A stretch of DNA of 64,000 bases from contig CAJNDS010000367.1 in NCBI GenBank assembly GCA_905221605.1, forward strand, positions 84,501 to 148,500, given 5' to 3'. Source of the stretch: Symbiodinium natans (lineage: Eukaryota > Sar > Dinophyceae > Suessiales > Symbiodiniaceae). How positions within the stretch are numbered: the stretch's first letter is position 1; each line of letters starts with the position of its first letter. Position numbers and translations under genes: made by a program. Below the pieces are notes generated by a model, which worked only from the letters and a program-made list of their open reading frames with translations, made no database searches and had not been told where the DNA came from. Below are positions 45,180-55,692 of this stretch, one piece after another.

Positions 45180-45420
45180 AAAGGTCCTTATCTCCGTGTC
45201 CTTCGAGGAAGTACCCGATCCTCTCGAGGTGAAGCCGTGGGATACGAACTTCGAGGTGCGAGGGTTGCGGTACTATGATGGTTGCGAAGCTGATGTCTGC
45301 AATTTACATCATCGCTTTGGTCCTTGGTGCCCCACCTGTTTCGCAGCCGAATTACCTCGTAATCTTCGGAAGCTTTTCCGCGCCTGCTCCCATTCCAGGA
45401 AATTCCAGGAAGTGCCTTGT
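45180..45420 (+). CDS. Unassigned exons with a membrane helix
   Basis: About 45180-45285 encodes ISVSFEEVPDPLEVKPWDTN and FEVRGLRYYDG. After GAAG, an exon from 45291 encodes LMSAIYIIALVLGAPPVSQ. They may continue the coiled-coil gene or be separate. Confidence 0.35.
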
Positions 45421-45439
45421 TGATCTCCACGTCCCCTCA

Positions 45440-46010
45440 ACCTTAGCACTCCTGGCAGAAGCACCTAGTGACAGACCGATCAGACTGCACCCGAAATCGC
45501 CCCACAGAGGCAAGCTGCGAAGCCTGCTTGTGACCGCCAGGAGGTGGTGAGCAGCTGGCTTCAGGCGGCTCAGCGCTCACAGAACCTGCAATCGAGCCTC
45601 GTGCGGTGCCACCTCCCCCGTGCTCGCAGCCTGCGCTCCAGAGCACAATGGGAGGCACACAGGAAGGCAGGGGTAGATCCAGGTAGGAGGCGTGCTGCAT
45701 GATAGTCTGCTCCTCACAGCCTGCGCCATCAGCATTCGGCTCAGCTTCAAACTTCAAGCGCACGAGGCACGCCCATCCCGGCTAAAGCCATTTGAGACCT
45801 TGTCCAAGTCTGGTTTCATGTTTACCTCCACTGACAGTCCCTTGCAATAGTACATGATGTAGTAGGGAGGGGGATGTTGTCCCAGGTAACGCGCCTTGTT
45901 TGCACTACAAGAGATCACTTCACTGCCAACCTGCCGCGCTGACGTGTTATGAGGTTACCAGCTTCGCCAGCTTCAGGGGATGGTCAGAACTCGCCGGCTA
46001 GCTGGCAGGA
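45440..46010. other. About 550 bp without a clear gene
   Basis: One open frame at 45545-45680 (ending GRG) could be an exon, but two other frames are equally open. Nothing else is seen. Confidence 0.3.
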
Positions 46011-46039
46011 TCGCCCCCCCAGCGAGCGGAAACGTTGCA

Positions 46040-46195
46040 CGGAATGACCGGACCACTGGCGAATTGGCCAACACCTTTCAGGACCACTCACCGACGCACC
46101 AGCCAAAGTGGCACAAGCACGTGAAGTCCAAGGCGCCTCAGGACATGATCATGCTGCGGAAGAATGTCATGGCGACTTTTCCCTTGTCATGCTAA
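46040..46195 (+). CDS. Possible exon upstream of the kinase gene
   Basis: The frame reads FQDHSPTHQPKWHKHVKSKA and DMIMLRKNVMATFPLS before TAA at 46193-46195. It has coding texture but no recognised domain. It could be a 5' exon of the EF-hand/kinase gene. Confidence 0.35.
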   Translation, partial: RNDRTTGELANTFQDHSPTHQPKWHKHVKSKAPQDMIMLRKNVMATFPLSC

Positions 46196-46750
46196 TGCCT
46201 ACTGACTATTGACTATCATGATCATGGGGCCGATTGACTTGTTCAGGTCTTGAGCTCGAATCTCAGAGAGCCGTAACCAACTGCGAATCCAAGCTCTCGC
46301 AGGACAACATCCTGACAGCGCCCGGCTTGCAAGAGGCCTCTTACCTGGCCTTTCGCCAACAGGACACGTGGTGTCCCATCGCTTCGATCCCTGAGATGGA
46401 TTAGTGATTAGTGGCTTCTAGCGACAGTTCCTGTGAGGATCGCCTGTCACGTGGAGCCCTGGACGCAGCCCAAAGTCGGCGCGGATTCGGCCAGGTCCTA
46501 CATGCTGTATGCTGTGTGTTGGTTTAGTATCGGACACCCCCTTCCGACCGCCTGGCTTCTGTGGGTGGGCTTCACAGGGTCATCAACTTCTCTTGTGCTG
46601 ACCGTCTTCCGCGTCCAACTTGTTGGAAGGTCGTCCTCCGGCTGTTTCCGGAGGGTGCACCTGTTCCCTACGGGACCACCCTTTTGGACCACGTCTTCTC
46701 AGAGCTCTGGCAGTTTAAGATGTGTTTGGGTGAGCTTGTGAGAGCGTTCG

Positions 46751-46885
46751 CAGCGATTGCACGAGCTATCACTCACCAAGGAGTGCGATCAGGATTTTGA
46801 TGGGCTACTCCTCTGGGAGGAGTTCCAAGAGTTTGTCCTACGTGGCCTTCAGCCACTTCTCAAAGGCCGCCAGAGATTGCACCCA
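46751..46885 (+). CDS. EF-hand exon
   Basis: After TTCGCAG the frame reads [20 protein letters not shown] and [17 protein letters not shown]. The loop has D at positions 1, 3 and 5, G at 6, a hydrophobic residue at 8 and E at 12, flanked by two helices, so it should bind calcium. A helical exon near 47000-47095 ([19 protein letters not shown]) follows. Confidence 0.7.
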
Positions 46886-49800
46886 TGTTTTGCAAGTGAC
46901 TTGAAGTTTCGAGGCCAGAAAAATGGACAAAGCATGGCCTTGAAGGCCATGATGCCCCTGGCGCGCCGCAAGCGATTAGATCAATGGGGGCGCTGCAACT
47001 TTGGGCTCATATACGAATGCGGCTGAGGCCTTTGCGCATCAGGCGAGCAACCTGCAGGCCTCTTCCTCGGCAAAGATCAACTCCCTTTCTCCTTGTCATG
47101 TCTGTTATGTGTTGCTTCGACCGAGTCGTTGCGAGGCGTACCAGCCTCCGCAAGTCTCCAAGGCCCCCCCCCCGGCCAGCCGCCAAGTCAGTACATTCAG
47201 TACATGTCAGTACTCAGTTCTCAATATTGCACGGTCAACAGCATGTGTCTACACTGCTAGGCCTCATCTTACAGTCACTGAGACTGGCCTTTCTGGCGCC
47301 TCGTTTCTTTGCCCCTCGTATGCGTTCATGTTGTCGCTTCGAAGGAAGCTCCATCGAGCGTCGTTGACGTCGATGTCGTTGACTTCGCCACACCAACGGG
47401 TCTGAAGGATCGCCGATTCTTTTCAAAATCCACCACCTTTCAGAACTGATTCCGCATTGGGCAACTTGGTTCCCCAGGATGCGTCTGGCAAGTCCCGTGC
47501 CGTTGGCTTCACGAACCTTGCGTTGGTGCCCAGCGCTCGAGACATGACCGACTTACTGAAGGAGAGCGGGTTGCCAAGTTGCGCGCCGCCTGAGCTGGAT
47601 GCAAAGAGTCTGAGAGGAGTATACATTCCCCGATACGGATGCTGCATTGGGACGTGGTGCTTTTGGCACCGTCATGAAGGTGACCCACAACGGTAAGAGC
47701 CTTGGAATCCTTAGATCTGAAGCGCAGTCAACCGAATCTTGGTGTGCTTGACGATCCACATAAACTTGCCAGGGACAAAACCGAGCTGCTGTGGGTTTGG
47801 TGACTTTTTTGTTCGCCACGAGCTAATCTCAGGTACCGGCGAGATGCGTGCCATGAAGGCCGTGCGCCTCTCGGACAGCGCCGACTCCGCGCAGCTTCGG
47901 GAGCGCGAAGCCATGAGACTAAACTAAATATGGTTTACATAATATTCTGTAGTTTAAATAATAGCAATAATACAAATAATAACAATATTCTATAATTTAA
48001 AAGATGATAATTTTCTATTGTGACACAGTACTACCAGTGACCATGACTCCAGTGCGTTTTTCCTCGTTTATGAAAAGGAGCTCGTGGAGCTCGAGGTGTC
48101 CATGCTTAAGAGCCTGGATCACGTAAACCTCCTGCGCCTCCACGAAGCCTTCCGAGACTCTGAGAGCCAGGCACTCAGTGCGATTGAAGTAAGGATATCA
48201 AAATGTTCACGTATTTGAATGCACTGTTTTCCACACAGGGGCACGTTTGAGTTGCTTTGGGCCGTTTTGGGCCATAGCCGAAACACAGAGAAAACCAACC
48301 AGTGTCACAGTGCGCGGGGACGCCGTCCTCTCAGCATAAACCAATCCGGCGAAACTGGGCTCTGATTGCCCAGTTCTGCCATACATGGGAAAGAGAATAG
48401 CGACGTTTTCTAGCTTGGCCTGCAAACTCTGGAAAGCCGGATCGACTACGGCTGTGGGCAGACAGACACGAGCGTGCACACACCCAGACAGCATTACAGA
48501 AACCCAATACTTCGAATTCAGAAGGTTGCATGTACTTGATCACCGAGCTCTGTGCTGGTGGCTCGCTGGCTGAACGCTTGGAGCATCAGAGGTTGGCCTG
48601 CCCAAGTAGCCTGAGTCCTTGTTCGTGTTCTTGCCGCGGTTCGCGATGATGCGCGGCTGACAGGACTCAGCTCCGAGCACCACTGCTAGAGGGGCTTGCA
48701 GCAGCCTATGCTGAGCAAATCCTCAGTGCTGCCAGCTATTGTCATGATCGAGGACTGAAGATGTCTGTCCGCCGAGCATGAGTAGGATTTGGTGATATTT
48801 GGTGATTATAGTACTTTGTACGTAGTAGTCGGTGACAAAGGAGTCGTTCGTAGTGAGGAATGGATACTTAAGAGTTAGACTGAGTAGCAGGTCATGATTC
48901 GTCATTCGTGGTAGTTAGTATGCACGTTTGTAGGGCTTAAGCTAGTATGCACTGCGCGACTGGCTTTCAACGGTTTGCAGGAGTGCTCCATCGGGATCTG
49001 AAGCCAGAGAATGTCCTCTTCTTGACAGCTCGTTCGGACAGTCCCATAAAGGTGATCGATTTCGGTCTGCCACGCAACTGCATGGAGACAATTGCAGCAT
49101 TCAGCCTTGCCAATATGGCATATATTACGGCGCTATGCCCCGTTCTGAGGTCCGACACAGTAGAGCGAATTCGGCAGAACTGTACGCAGGCAGGCATCTG
49201 CGAGCGCATCTGCGAGATTCTGCAAGCATTCTACATCATTTAGCACTATCGTAACAAAGAACTCCAAGAGACCCCAACGCTCTGCGGCGCCCGCAGGAGA
49301 TCCAGGATCGAAGCGGTGCTCTCGGCGCAGTGGCTCGGCTGCTGCCAAAGTTGCCTGGAGGATGGTTGGTGATGGCGCAAGTGAGATTACAGTAGCTACA
49401 ATGTAGGTGCTACTCGTCGTTAGACAGTGTACCCGGTAGCGACAGAAGTTCTCCAAAACGTGCTGGGCAGGACTGGAGATTCTAGCAACGAAAGAGACCA
49501 AGGAGGCCGGAGCCTGGGTTGCCCTTGGGTTTAGGATGCTATCAACCCGCTGTGATCCGAATTCTCCTTGAGAGGTCATGCAAAGAGCAGGAACACCTCA
49601 CTACATGGCTCCAGAGGCGACAAACAAGCTTTTGCAACCCACACTGGTCTGAGTCTCTGTACCATCCGTACCTACACAGGTCTACATGGGCAGATATGGT
49701 GACAGGGCTGACGTTTGGTCGCCGCCGGGCTGAACTAGTGAGTCTTTTAGTCTTTTAGTCTCTGCTTTGGTGATTTGGACATCACCGTGAAGGGACGGTC

Positions 49801-50495
49801 GAAGATTGCGTAGAATAAGATTCGGAGAGCATCGCTTTGGAATGCTTTGGAAGCATCTTTCCAAGCAAGCTGCAGGATCGGAGTCATCCTTTTCGAGATG
49901 CTCTCAAATCGGCATCCGTTTTACACTCCCGGAAATGACCTGGATGCGGCATCTCAGCTGATCAGTATTGCTCATGGCAGCGCAGGTGCGCCCACATTCT
50001 CTGCGACTTTGTGCTGTCGGGCCAGGTGAAGCGCCGCATCTTGAGCCCTAGCGGGGCAGACTTCTGCGATGCAGCCTGGCGCCAGGCACGGTGGGACAAC
50101 GACAGCGACCTAGTGGCCGTCATGGAATCTCAGTCAAGCAGTCAACTTACTCTTTTCCCTGGCCCTGGACCCCCTTTCCTGCCGCACATATAGGACTCCT
50201 GCAGGCCTGCTCAGAGATGTTCTATGAGTTTGTATGTTTACAGCGGAGGAAACAGCAAGGCCCGAAGACATCTCTTGAGCAGCAGACGGCTTTTTGGGAG
50301 GTGAGCTCGGCTGCGCAGCGTGCGTGCAGGGAATGCCTGCAGTGGGTGTTGTCGCGCTTGTGGGAATTGCAGATATTGCAGAAGGCTCACTGCCATTCCA
50401 AAGCCTACCAGATTGTATCTCTCCCCGCTTTGGCCAGGTCGGATCCGGCTCGGCGACCGTCTTCTCAACAGATGCTGGCACACAAGTGGCCAGCG
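46751..50495 (+). CDS. Protein kinase with upstream EF-hand (CDPK-like)
   Basis: A complete Ser/Thr kinase catalytic domain is spread over at least nine exons. The Gly-rich loop LGRGAFGTV is at about 47647-47673, and the lysine-bearing [10 protein letters not shown] in 47833-47916. Helix C with [20 protein letters not shown] is at 48078-48164, the hinge [17 protein letters not shown] at 48525-48592, helix E ([17 protein letters not shown]) at 48702-48752, HRDLKPEN at 48989-49012 and DFG at 49058-49066. The APE motif is at 49608-49616, YGDRADVWS near 49700, GVILFEML near 49885 and [16 protein letters not shown] ending at about 50490. An exon at 46751-46885 encodes one canonical EF-hand loop, [12 protein letters not shown]. 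Calcium-dependent protein kinases of alveolates combine these two domains, sometimes with EF-hands first. All catalytic residues are present, so the enzyme is probably active. One gene or two is not proved. Confidence 0.85.
47617..48164 (+). CDS. Kinase N-lobe exons
   Basis: Exon 47617-47692 ([20 protein letters not shown]) ends at a canonical GTAAGA donor. Exon 47833-47916 completes the split Gly codon and supplies AMKAV with the ATP-binding lysine. Exon 48078-48164 supplies the helix-C glutamate ([20 protein letters not shown]). The phase across the first intron is exact. Confidence 0.85.
47930..48020. other. AT-rich patch in a kinase intron
   Basis: About 90 bp of AATAAT/ATAATA-like sequence lie between two kinase exons. 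The composition differs sharply from the GC-rich surroundings. It may be an insertion or an old microsatellite. Confidence 0.6.
48525..49080 (+). CDS. Kinase hinge, helix E and catalytic-loop exons
   Basis: Exon 48525-48592 holds the hinge ([15 protein letters not shown]). Exon 48702-48752 holds helix E ([14 protein letters not shown]). Exon 48981-49080 holds [15 protein letters not shown] and IKVIDFG. The intron between the last two must begin with GA at 48753 to keep CHDRGVLHRD in frame. Confidence 0.85.
49592..50495 (+). CDS. Kinase activation-segment and C-lobe exons
   Basis: Exon 49592 to about 49645 encodes [18 protein letters not shown]. Exon 49680 to about 49727 encodes [11 protein letters not shown]. 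Exon 49873-49986 encodes [20 protein letters not shown]. Further exons from 50028 (VKRRIL...) and about 50285 ([19 protein letters not shown]) lead to [18 protein letters not shown]. The arginine of RRPS and the C-terminal HxW box close the kinase fold. Confidence 0.8.
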
Positions 50496-50519
50496 CCCTC
50501 AGCTTGCACCTCGGGTTTA

Positions 50520-51090
50520 GGCAGCTGTTTGTGTTCGTCAGGTTTGCGACAGTCCCTCGACTTGCCCTCGGAATGTCGGGCGGCATGGACAGCGGCCGTT
50601 CAGGACCGCCATGCTGTACCAACTCTTCGGTTGCTGAACTGTTGGAACTGTCACGATGCACAGGTTTCTTGGCCATGGCAAGATCACCGCCGCGCATTGC
50701 AGCTGCCCAGGCCAGTTGAGTGTTGCCTCCTGCGCTCTGCTGAAGTCGAAGAGCTGCGGGGCCGGAAGTGAGCTTTCGCACATCTCGTGAGCCCACGATC
50801 CTGGCATGTCCTGGAGGCTTAAAGATGTGCGCGCAGCTGTCTTTGGATCAAGGGAGGTGTCTCAGCTCTCCGCTCTCTGCGGTCATCCATCGATGGCTGA
50901 GGTCACGGGAAGAAACGATGAAGGGATCCTGTGAGAATGGGGAAGGGATGGGGAAACTCTGTGAAACTCCCCCTTTGAGGCGCAGAGCTCTGCGTTGCAC
51001 CGCTTAGCCGAGAGCCCATGGGACAAACAGGAGCCCCCGAGTGCATCCACCTCACAAATTTTCAGTCGGGATATCATGCCAGATCCTGGT
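50520..51090. other. Stretch between kinase and PUB domains
   Basis: The frame that carries the last kinase motif stays open to 50771 (LRQSLDLPSECRAAWTAAVQ, later EVEELRGRK), so exons joining kinase and PUB parts may lie here. None can be fixed. Confidence 0.3.
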
Positions 51091-51109
51091 TTGCTGCACG
51101 CCCGCACAG

Positions 51110-52025
51110 GAGACCTGCTACATCACGCTCCTCAAAGTCCTGAGCAACATCGTGGACCACCCTGCCGAGGCCACGGCGATTCTTACGGTCGAAGCTATAC
51201 GCTTGCTTCGCTAGTTGCCGCTAGTTTCCACGTTCAAACTTCTGCTCGGAGGCGAAGTTCCGGCATTTGAAGACCTCCAACGCTGCATTGCGGGCCAAGG
51301 CCAGCGTCAGTTAAACTGACGCAGTTATGTCTTGTTCAAGGTCAGACTGCGTCTGCTTTGGACTTTACGATGTTTTTGTTGTGCGCCATGGCGTATGGGT
51401 GGTGTGGTGTCCCCGCATGTGTCCGGATTGCAGGTGTTCGACCTACCGGGCGCCAAGGAGTTCCTGCTGAGCTGTGGCTTCACAGAGGAGGAGGGCGGAG
51501 ACGTGCTGGTGGCGCGGTTCAAATCATGGTTGAGCTGAAATTGGCTATTTTGTTCATGACTGGCCTAGAAGGCTTGCGTTTCGGAGTCCACAATCATTGC
51601 AAGGCACGGCATATGGATTGGAGGGATGGGTTTCAAAAAAGAGTGTTAAACCACCATGTCGGCTTTACAGCCGGCCCTTAGTCTCGGCTCGACCTCTCTT
51701 GCTTGCAAGGTTTCAGGGTGGGTCGAGCATGTCGGAACTGGGTTGTTGTCGGAGAGATTTCTTTCAAATCCAGAGCCAGGTCTTGAGCTTGTGTTTTTCG
51801 GATATTGCTTGCAACGTGCAGCCGAGAGCAGAGGCGACAATCATCGTAGAAATGAGAGCTAGGCATTGAGAGGAGTGGCGGGATAGTGGCGACATTAGAG
51901 AAATGCTTGGGGGAGCAGCATTGGATCATCGGTGCGATGTGCTCTTGTAGGATCTTGCGGTCTTAGAACTCAGGATTGCCCAGCTGGGCAAGAAGCCCGA
52001 GTTGCTGCCGCAAGAGACTGCCTAA
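51110..52025 (+). CDS. PUB (PNGase/UBA/UBX-associated) domain exons
   Basis: Exon 51110 to about 51190 encodes ETCYITLLKVLSNIVDHPAE, matching the first helices of PUB domains (TLLKILSNIxxNP). Exon 51434 to about 51529 encodes VFDLPGAKEFLLSCGFTEEE and GGDVLV, matching the conserved end (VPGAxExLxxxGFxEEEGxLVL). Exon 51951-52025 encodes DLAVLELRIAQLGKKPELLP and a stop. PUB domains bind the C-terminus of p97/VCP (Cdc48) and link proteins to ubiquitin-dependent unfolding. The middle strand of the domain was not placed. The domain follows a kinase on the same strand after 0.6 kb; it may be part of the same protein or of the next gene. Confidence 0.7.
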
Positions 52026-52059
52026 AGAAGCATGCCGATGACGAGTGTCTTGGCATCTT

Positions 52060-52780
52060 TTCATTTCTCCGGAGGAACAGGCTTTGATGTGACGATCCTT
52101 GACCGTGCGATTGTGAGAGTCCTGCTGGCGTTTGAATCAGAGCCTGGCTGGGATCTGGTGCAGCGTCGTGACAAGAGGGCCCTGCAATTCGGCACTTGGT
52201 ACGAGGAAGATGAATGAGCTGCGGCGCCAGCGCGACGCAAAAATTGCCGAGGCGACCAAACCCAGCGAAAGCTTGAGAGAGCATGGATGGAGTTTCCAGC
52301 TTGGTCTGTTGTTTGATGTGCATGTGTGGTACCACTGTATCAGTACGCTTCTGTTACCAGGAGAAGGCGAAGGCAAAGAGAGATCCATTCACTTGCCACA
52401 AAGAGTTGGCGACAACAGATTCTTGGCCGGGAATGATGCCATCGTGACGCTGCCTGGTTTCGACTTTGATTTGCATTTGCAGACTACAAGAATAAGTTAG
52501 CGACCCCAGGAAGAAGAGAAGGCAGAGATAAGAAAGGACGGGACCAAGGGTATGACTGGGGCTTCACTTGGTGGATGTAGCTGATCGTGTGCCATTCATG
52601 TTTCGGGACCGTCCCCAAGTCGCAGCTTGCTCAATACCAGGCACTGGAGCGCGATCGCTTGGAGCTAGCAGCAGACATCGCGGCACGGGGGCCGACGCAG
52701 GCGTCCAAGGCCGGAAACTGCATCACACAAGAACAACAAGCAGTGCAGCCATGGTCCAACGGTAGGGCTGTTGATGTATG
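52060..52780 (+). CDS. Charged helical exons after the PUB domain
   Basis: Segments read VRVLLAFESEPGWDLVQRRD with KRALQFGTWYEEDE (about 52110-52217), MNELRRQRDAKIAEATKPSE (52211-52270, overlapping frame) and LAQYQALERDRLELAADIAA (about 52627-52700). They could be the C-terminal part of the PUB protein. The overlap of the first two frames shows at least one boundary is wrong. No domain is recognised. Confidence 0.4.
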
Positions 52781-52859
52781 TTGATGTTCTTGCAGTTTCT
52801 TGCTTCCTGCTTAACCATGTCGCGTGAGGCGACGGACTTGAAGTTCGGCGCTCACGAGG

Positions 52860-53690
52860 CCAGGCCGGAGTGCGGCAAGGCCGGCGGCTGAAACTAAGCT
52901 GGCTGCGCTTTGCACCTTGGATCACTTAAGATCTTGGCTCTCTTGCTTTTTTTTGGCTTTACAGCTTTGCTGTTTCGATGTTCTGTTTCCATGTTCCTTT
53001 TTTAGAGTGCACTGCCGAGGCCAGCCAATTTGCTGATGTCTCCGCAACCCACATTGGAGTCTGAGCGGCTTGAAGTTCTAACCGCACGTAACCTGATTCA
53101 CAGGCTGTGCGGTTGTCCATTGTGGGTCTGAGGACACTTAAAAGTTCCCTAACGGTTCTGGCGGTGTCTTTTTTCCGCAAACTGCCATGCTCTTTAGCCC
53201 AGGCCTGCCTGTGAAGAGGAGTCAACATACTGCACTCTTCTGAGACTTGTCGCTTCTGGTGCTGGTACTAGCTGGTACCCCGTCAAGGGAAATATTCCCA
53301 GCTGCTCTAAACCTATGTGTTGCAGCATGGTTGCAGCAACAGAAGCGGTGAGGACCTGGTAGTGCATGGCAAGCGGACTTGTTCGAGTCTCACTGTTGCA
53401 AGTAAACATTCATGTTTCATTCAGCAGAGTGGGTTTTGCTCAACACCGCAGTGATGGAACCGTCTGAGTTTCCACGCTGATGCTGCCAACTGTGCCAAGC
53501 ATTGGCCACACATTTGAAAGCTACTTGGCCGGATGCCCAACATTGCTTGGCCCTCATGGCCTTGCCATCTTGAGCTTGCGAATGGAAAGGAGTCATGTGT
53601 GCAAACCGAGCTTTTGCTTAGTTGATTGGTTCTTACTATTTCGCAAGCCAAGCAACTAGTTTCCGATGCGCTTGCGGGCACTTGTTGCCA
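52860..53690. other. About 830 bp with no supported gene
   Basis: No convincing exon on either strand, no repeat and no RNA gene. Confidence 0.4.
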
Positions 53691-53707
53691 AGTGAACCAC
53701 CGGAAAG

Positions 53708-53945
53708 GGCAGCAAAACTGAAACAGAGTTGGCTAGAAAGTATGAAGATGCTCGAGGACATGTTTTGCTACCGACCCTACGTTGCGAAGTTAGTTTGAAG
53801 CCATGTACAGTGCAGAATTCTGAGAGTTGACCGGGGGACCGCAGAGTGCGATGACCGGTTGATCCAGGCGGAAGATGAGACAGCACAGATGACGCTGACA
53901 AAGGTCTACAAACACTGCGTCTGTGTTGGCCATGGAGGTGGCCTC
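53708..53945 (+). CDS. Unassigned exons
   Basis: About 53708-53780 reads AKLKQSWLESMKMLEDMFCY. About 53820-53940 reads TAECDDRLIQAEDETAQMTL and TKVYKHCVCVGHGGG. Both have coding texture on the + strand and may belong to the gene above. No family is recognised. Confidence 0.4.
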
Positions 53946-54554
53946 ATGAGTGCTCATTAGGACCCTCTTCTTTGAACAGTAGCTTGACGTCCTCAGCTTC
54001 TCTCAGATGGCAATGGCAAGACATGACATGACTACAAGCCTTGGCATGCCTTCGCTCGTCGAGATTGGTGCATGCCGAGACAGCTGTTAGCAGCTTGCGG
54101 ACGATCACAGCCAGCTGCGAATGTACCACAATTTCTGCCAACCAAGCATAAGCTCTGGAGCTGGCAACATCATAGTATCATGCGGCGATTCTGGAGTGTC
54201 TTCCCAGCTCACAAGTACTGCGAGGCGCAAGCGAACGCCGTGCCTGCACGATTTCATGCAAGTCCTGATATGTGCTCTTGCAGGAGCCCCGAAGAGCCAA
54301 GACAGGCGACGCTGGGGGAAAGCTCTGTGGGGGGAACGCTTGGTGGGGGAAGATGCCTCGTGTGCTGCGAGGTGCCCAAGGGGTTCTGCGAAGTGGACGG
54401 ATGCTTTTTCAGGACAGCTTTTTCAGGACAGCTTTTGCGCACGTTCAAAGCACAAAACTAAGATCAACTCAGAGGGCTACAGAGGGTCAGATGGCGCACA
54501 TGAACGTGGCTTGAGTCTCGCGCACAAGTCGTGCAGTTCAAATGGCCGTTTAGG

Positions 54555-54616
54555 GTGTGTGTGTGTGTGTGTGTGTGATGGTGTGAGTGTGAGTGCGTGT
54601 GCGTGTGTCTGAGTGC
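54555..54616. repeat. (GT)n microsatellite
   Basis: GT repeats with GTGAGTGTGAGTGCGTGT variants. Confidence 0.9.
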
Positions 54617-54619
54617 CTG

Positions 54620-55220
54620 TGTTCAAAAGCATCTCTGCTGACGGACGACGAAGGGTTTCACTTGTTGAAAACTCACTTCAGCACGTCGATGACGAAGCCG
54701 TTGCGGCTTTACTAGTAATTATTATGCAAGGCCATGTGGTCCATGTGGTAGCAAAGGAGATCTTGACAGACAGTAGCTTCCTCGGTTAGGACCTCCGGCT
54801 GAGCATGGCAGCACGCATGAATTTCGGGATCACTACAAGCGAATTCACGCAGATTCTCCGCGCATCTCCACATGCCTCGGGACGGTGTGGTATTAATAGA
54901 TAGTAATAGTATTGGCCGTGGCTTCCACTTGACATGGCCATGGCTCAGAAGCTGCGGCTTGCTCGCCGGGCCTCCAAGTCTCTAAGCTTCTCCTAAGGAC
55001 GTCCTCGTTTCGCATAAAAAGCGCCATCCTCGGTGTATACTCGGTATCTACTCGATGTCCACTCATATCATCTCAGATATTGAATCAAGTGTGCCGAAAA
55101 TCGAGTGGATGCATGGGGACACATGTGGACGCTCCTGGCAGCTTGCTGGTCGAATCGGACCTGGGAGGAGTGCTGCGCCGCAACTTGGCCTAGTAGACGC
55201 TGCTTAGGGAAACTCGAGGA
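54620..55220. other. About 600 bp with no supported gene
   Basis: Only short frames are open. A small AT-rich patch (TAATAGATAGTAATAG) lies at 54893-54909. Confidence 0.4.
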
Positions 55221-55547
55221 GTTTTATAGGGTCTTTTCTGGAGCTGTGGTGTGAAGACGGTGGCTCGCTTGCTCACAAACAATACTCTGCAGACCGGCAG
55301 TGCAAAGCATATTCGGAATGTCAAGGTCCGTTCCGAGTGGCATGGGACTGGTATGCGAGACTGCTTCCCTGGCTCCTTAGCTGCACTACTTCCGGAGTCA
55401 GGACATCTCTTGGAAGTCTCCTCACAGCACTCAGGAGTCGATGACTGGCAGAAGTGCTGCGGAGAAACGGATGTGCCGATCTCAGCAGTGGGAAAAAAGT
55501 CCCGGCACGTGCTCGACTCCCAAGCTCAACAACCTCGAAAAACTTGA

Positions 55548-55628
55548 CACACACACACACACACACGCGCACACGCGCACACGCGCACACGCGCACACGC
55601 GCACACGCGCACACGCGCACACGCGCAC
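55548..55628. repeat. (CA)n passing into (GCGCACAC)n
   Basis: About 17 bp of CA repeats are followed by eight GCGCACAC octamers. Alternating purine-pyrimidine sequence of this kind can adopt Z-DNA. The Arg/Thr-His frames across it are artefacts. Confidence 0.9.
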
Positions 55629-55692
55629 TTAGCCGCTGTTGACGTGCAAGTGCATCTGGCTTCACTGCTGGACGGCCTTATGATTTTGGGAG

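Noticed and set aside
54121-54612. 163-codon + frame through the GT repeat
   Set aside because: It is split by the microsatellite and has no domain. A short part (SPEEPRQATLGESSVGG) might be an exon but cannot be supported.
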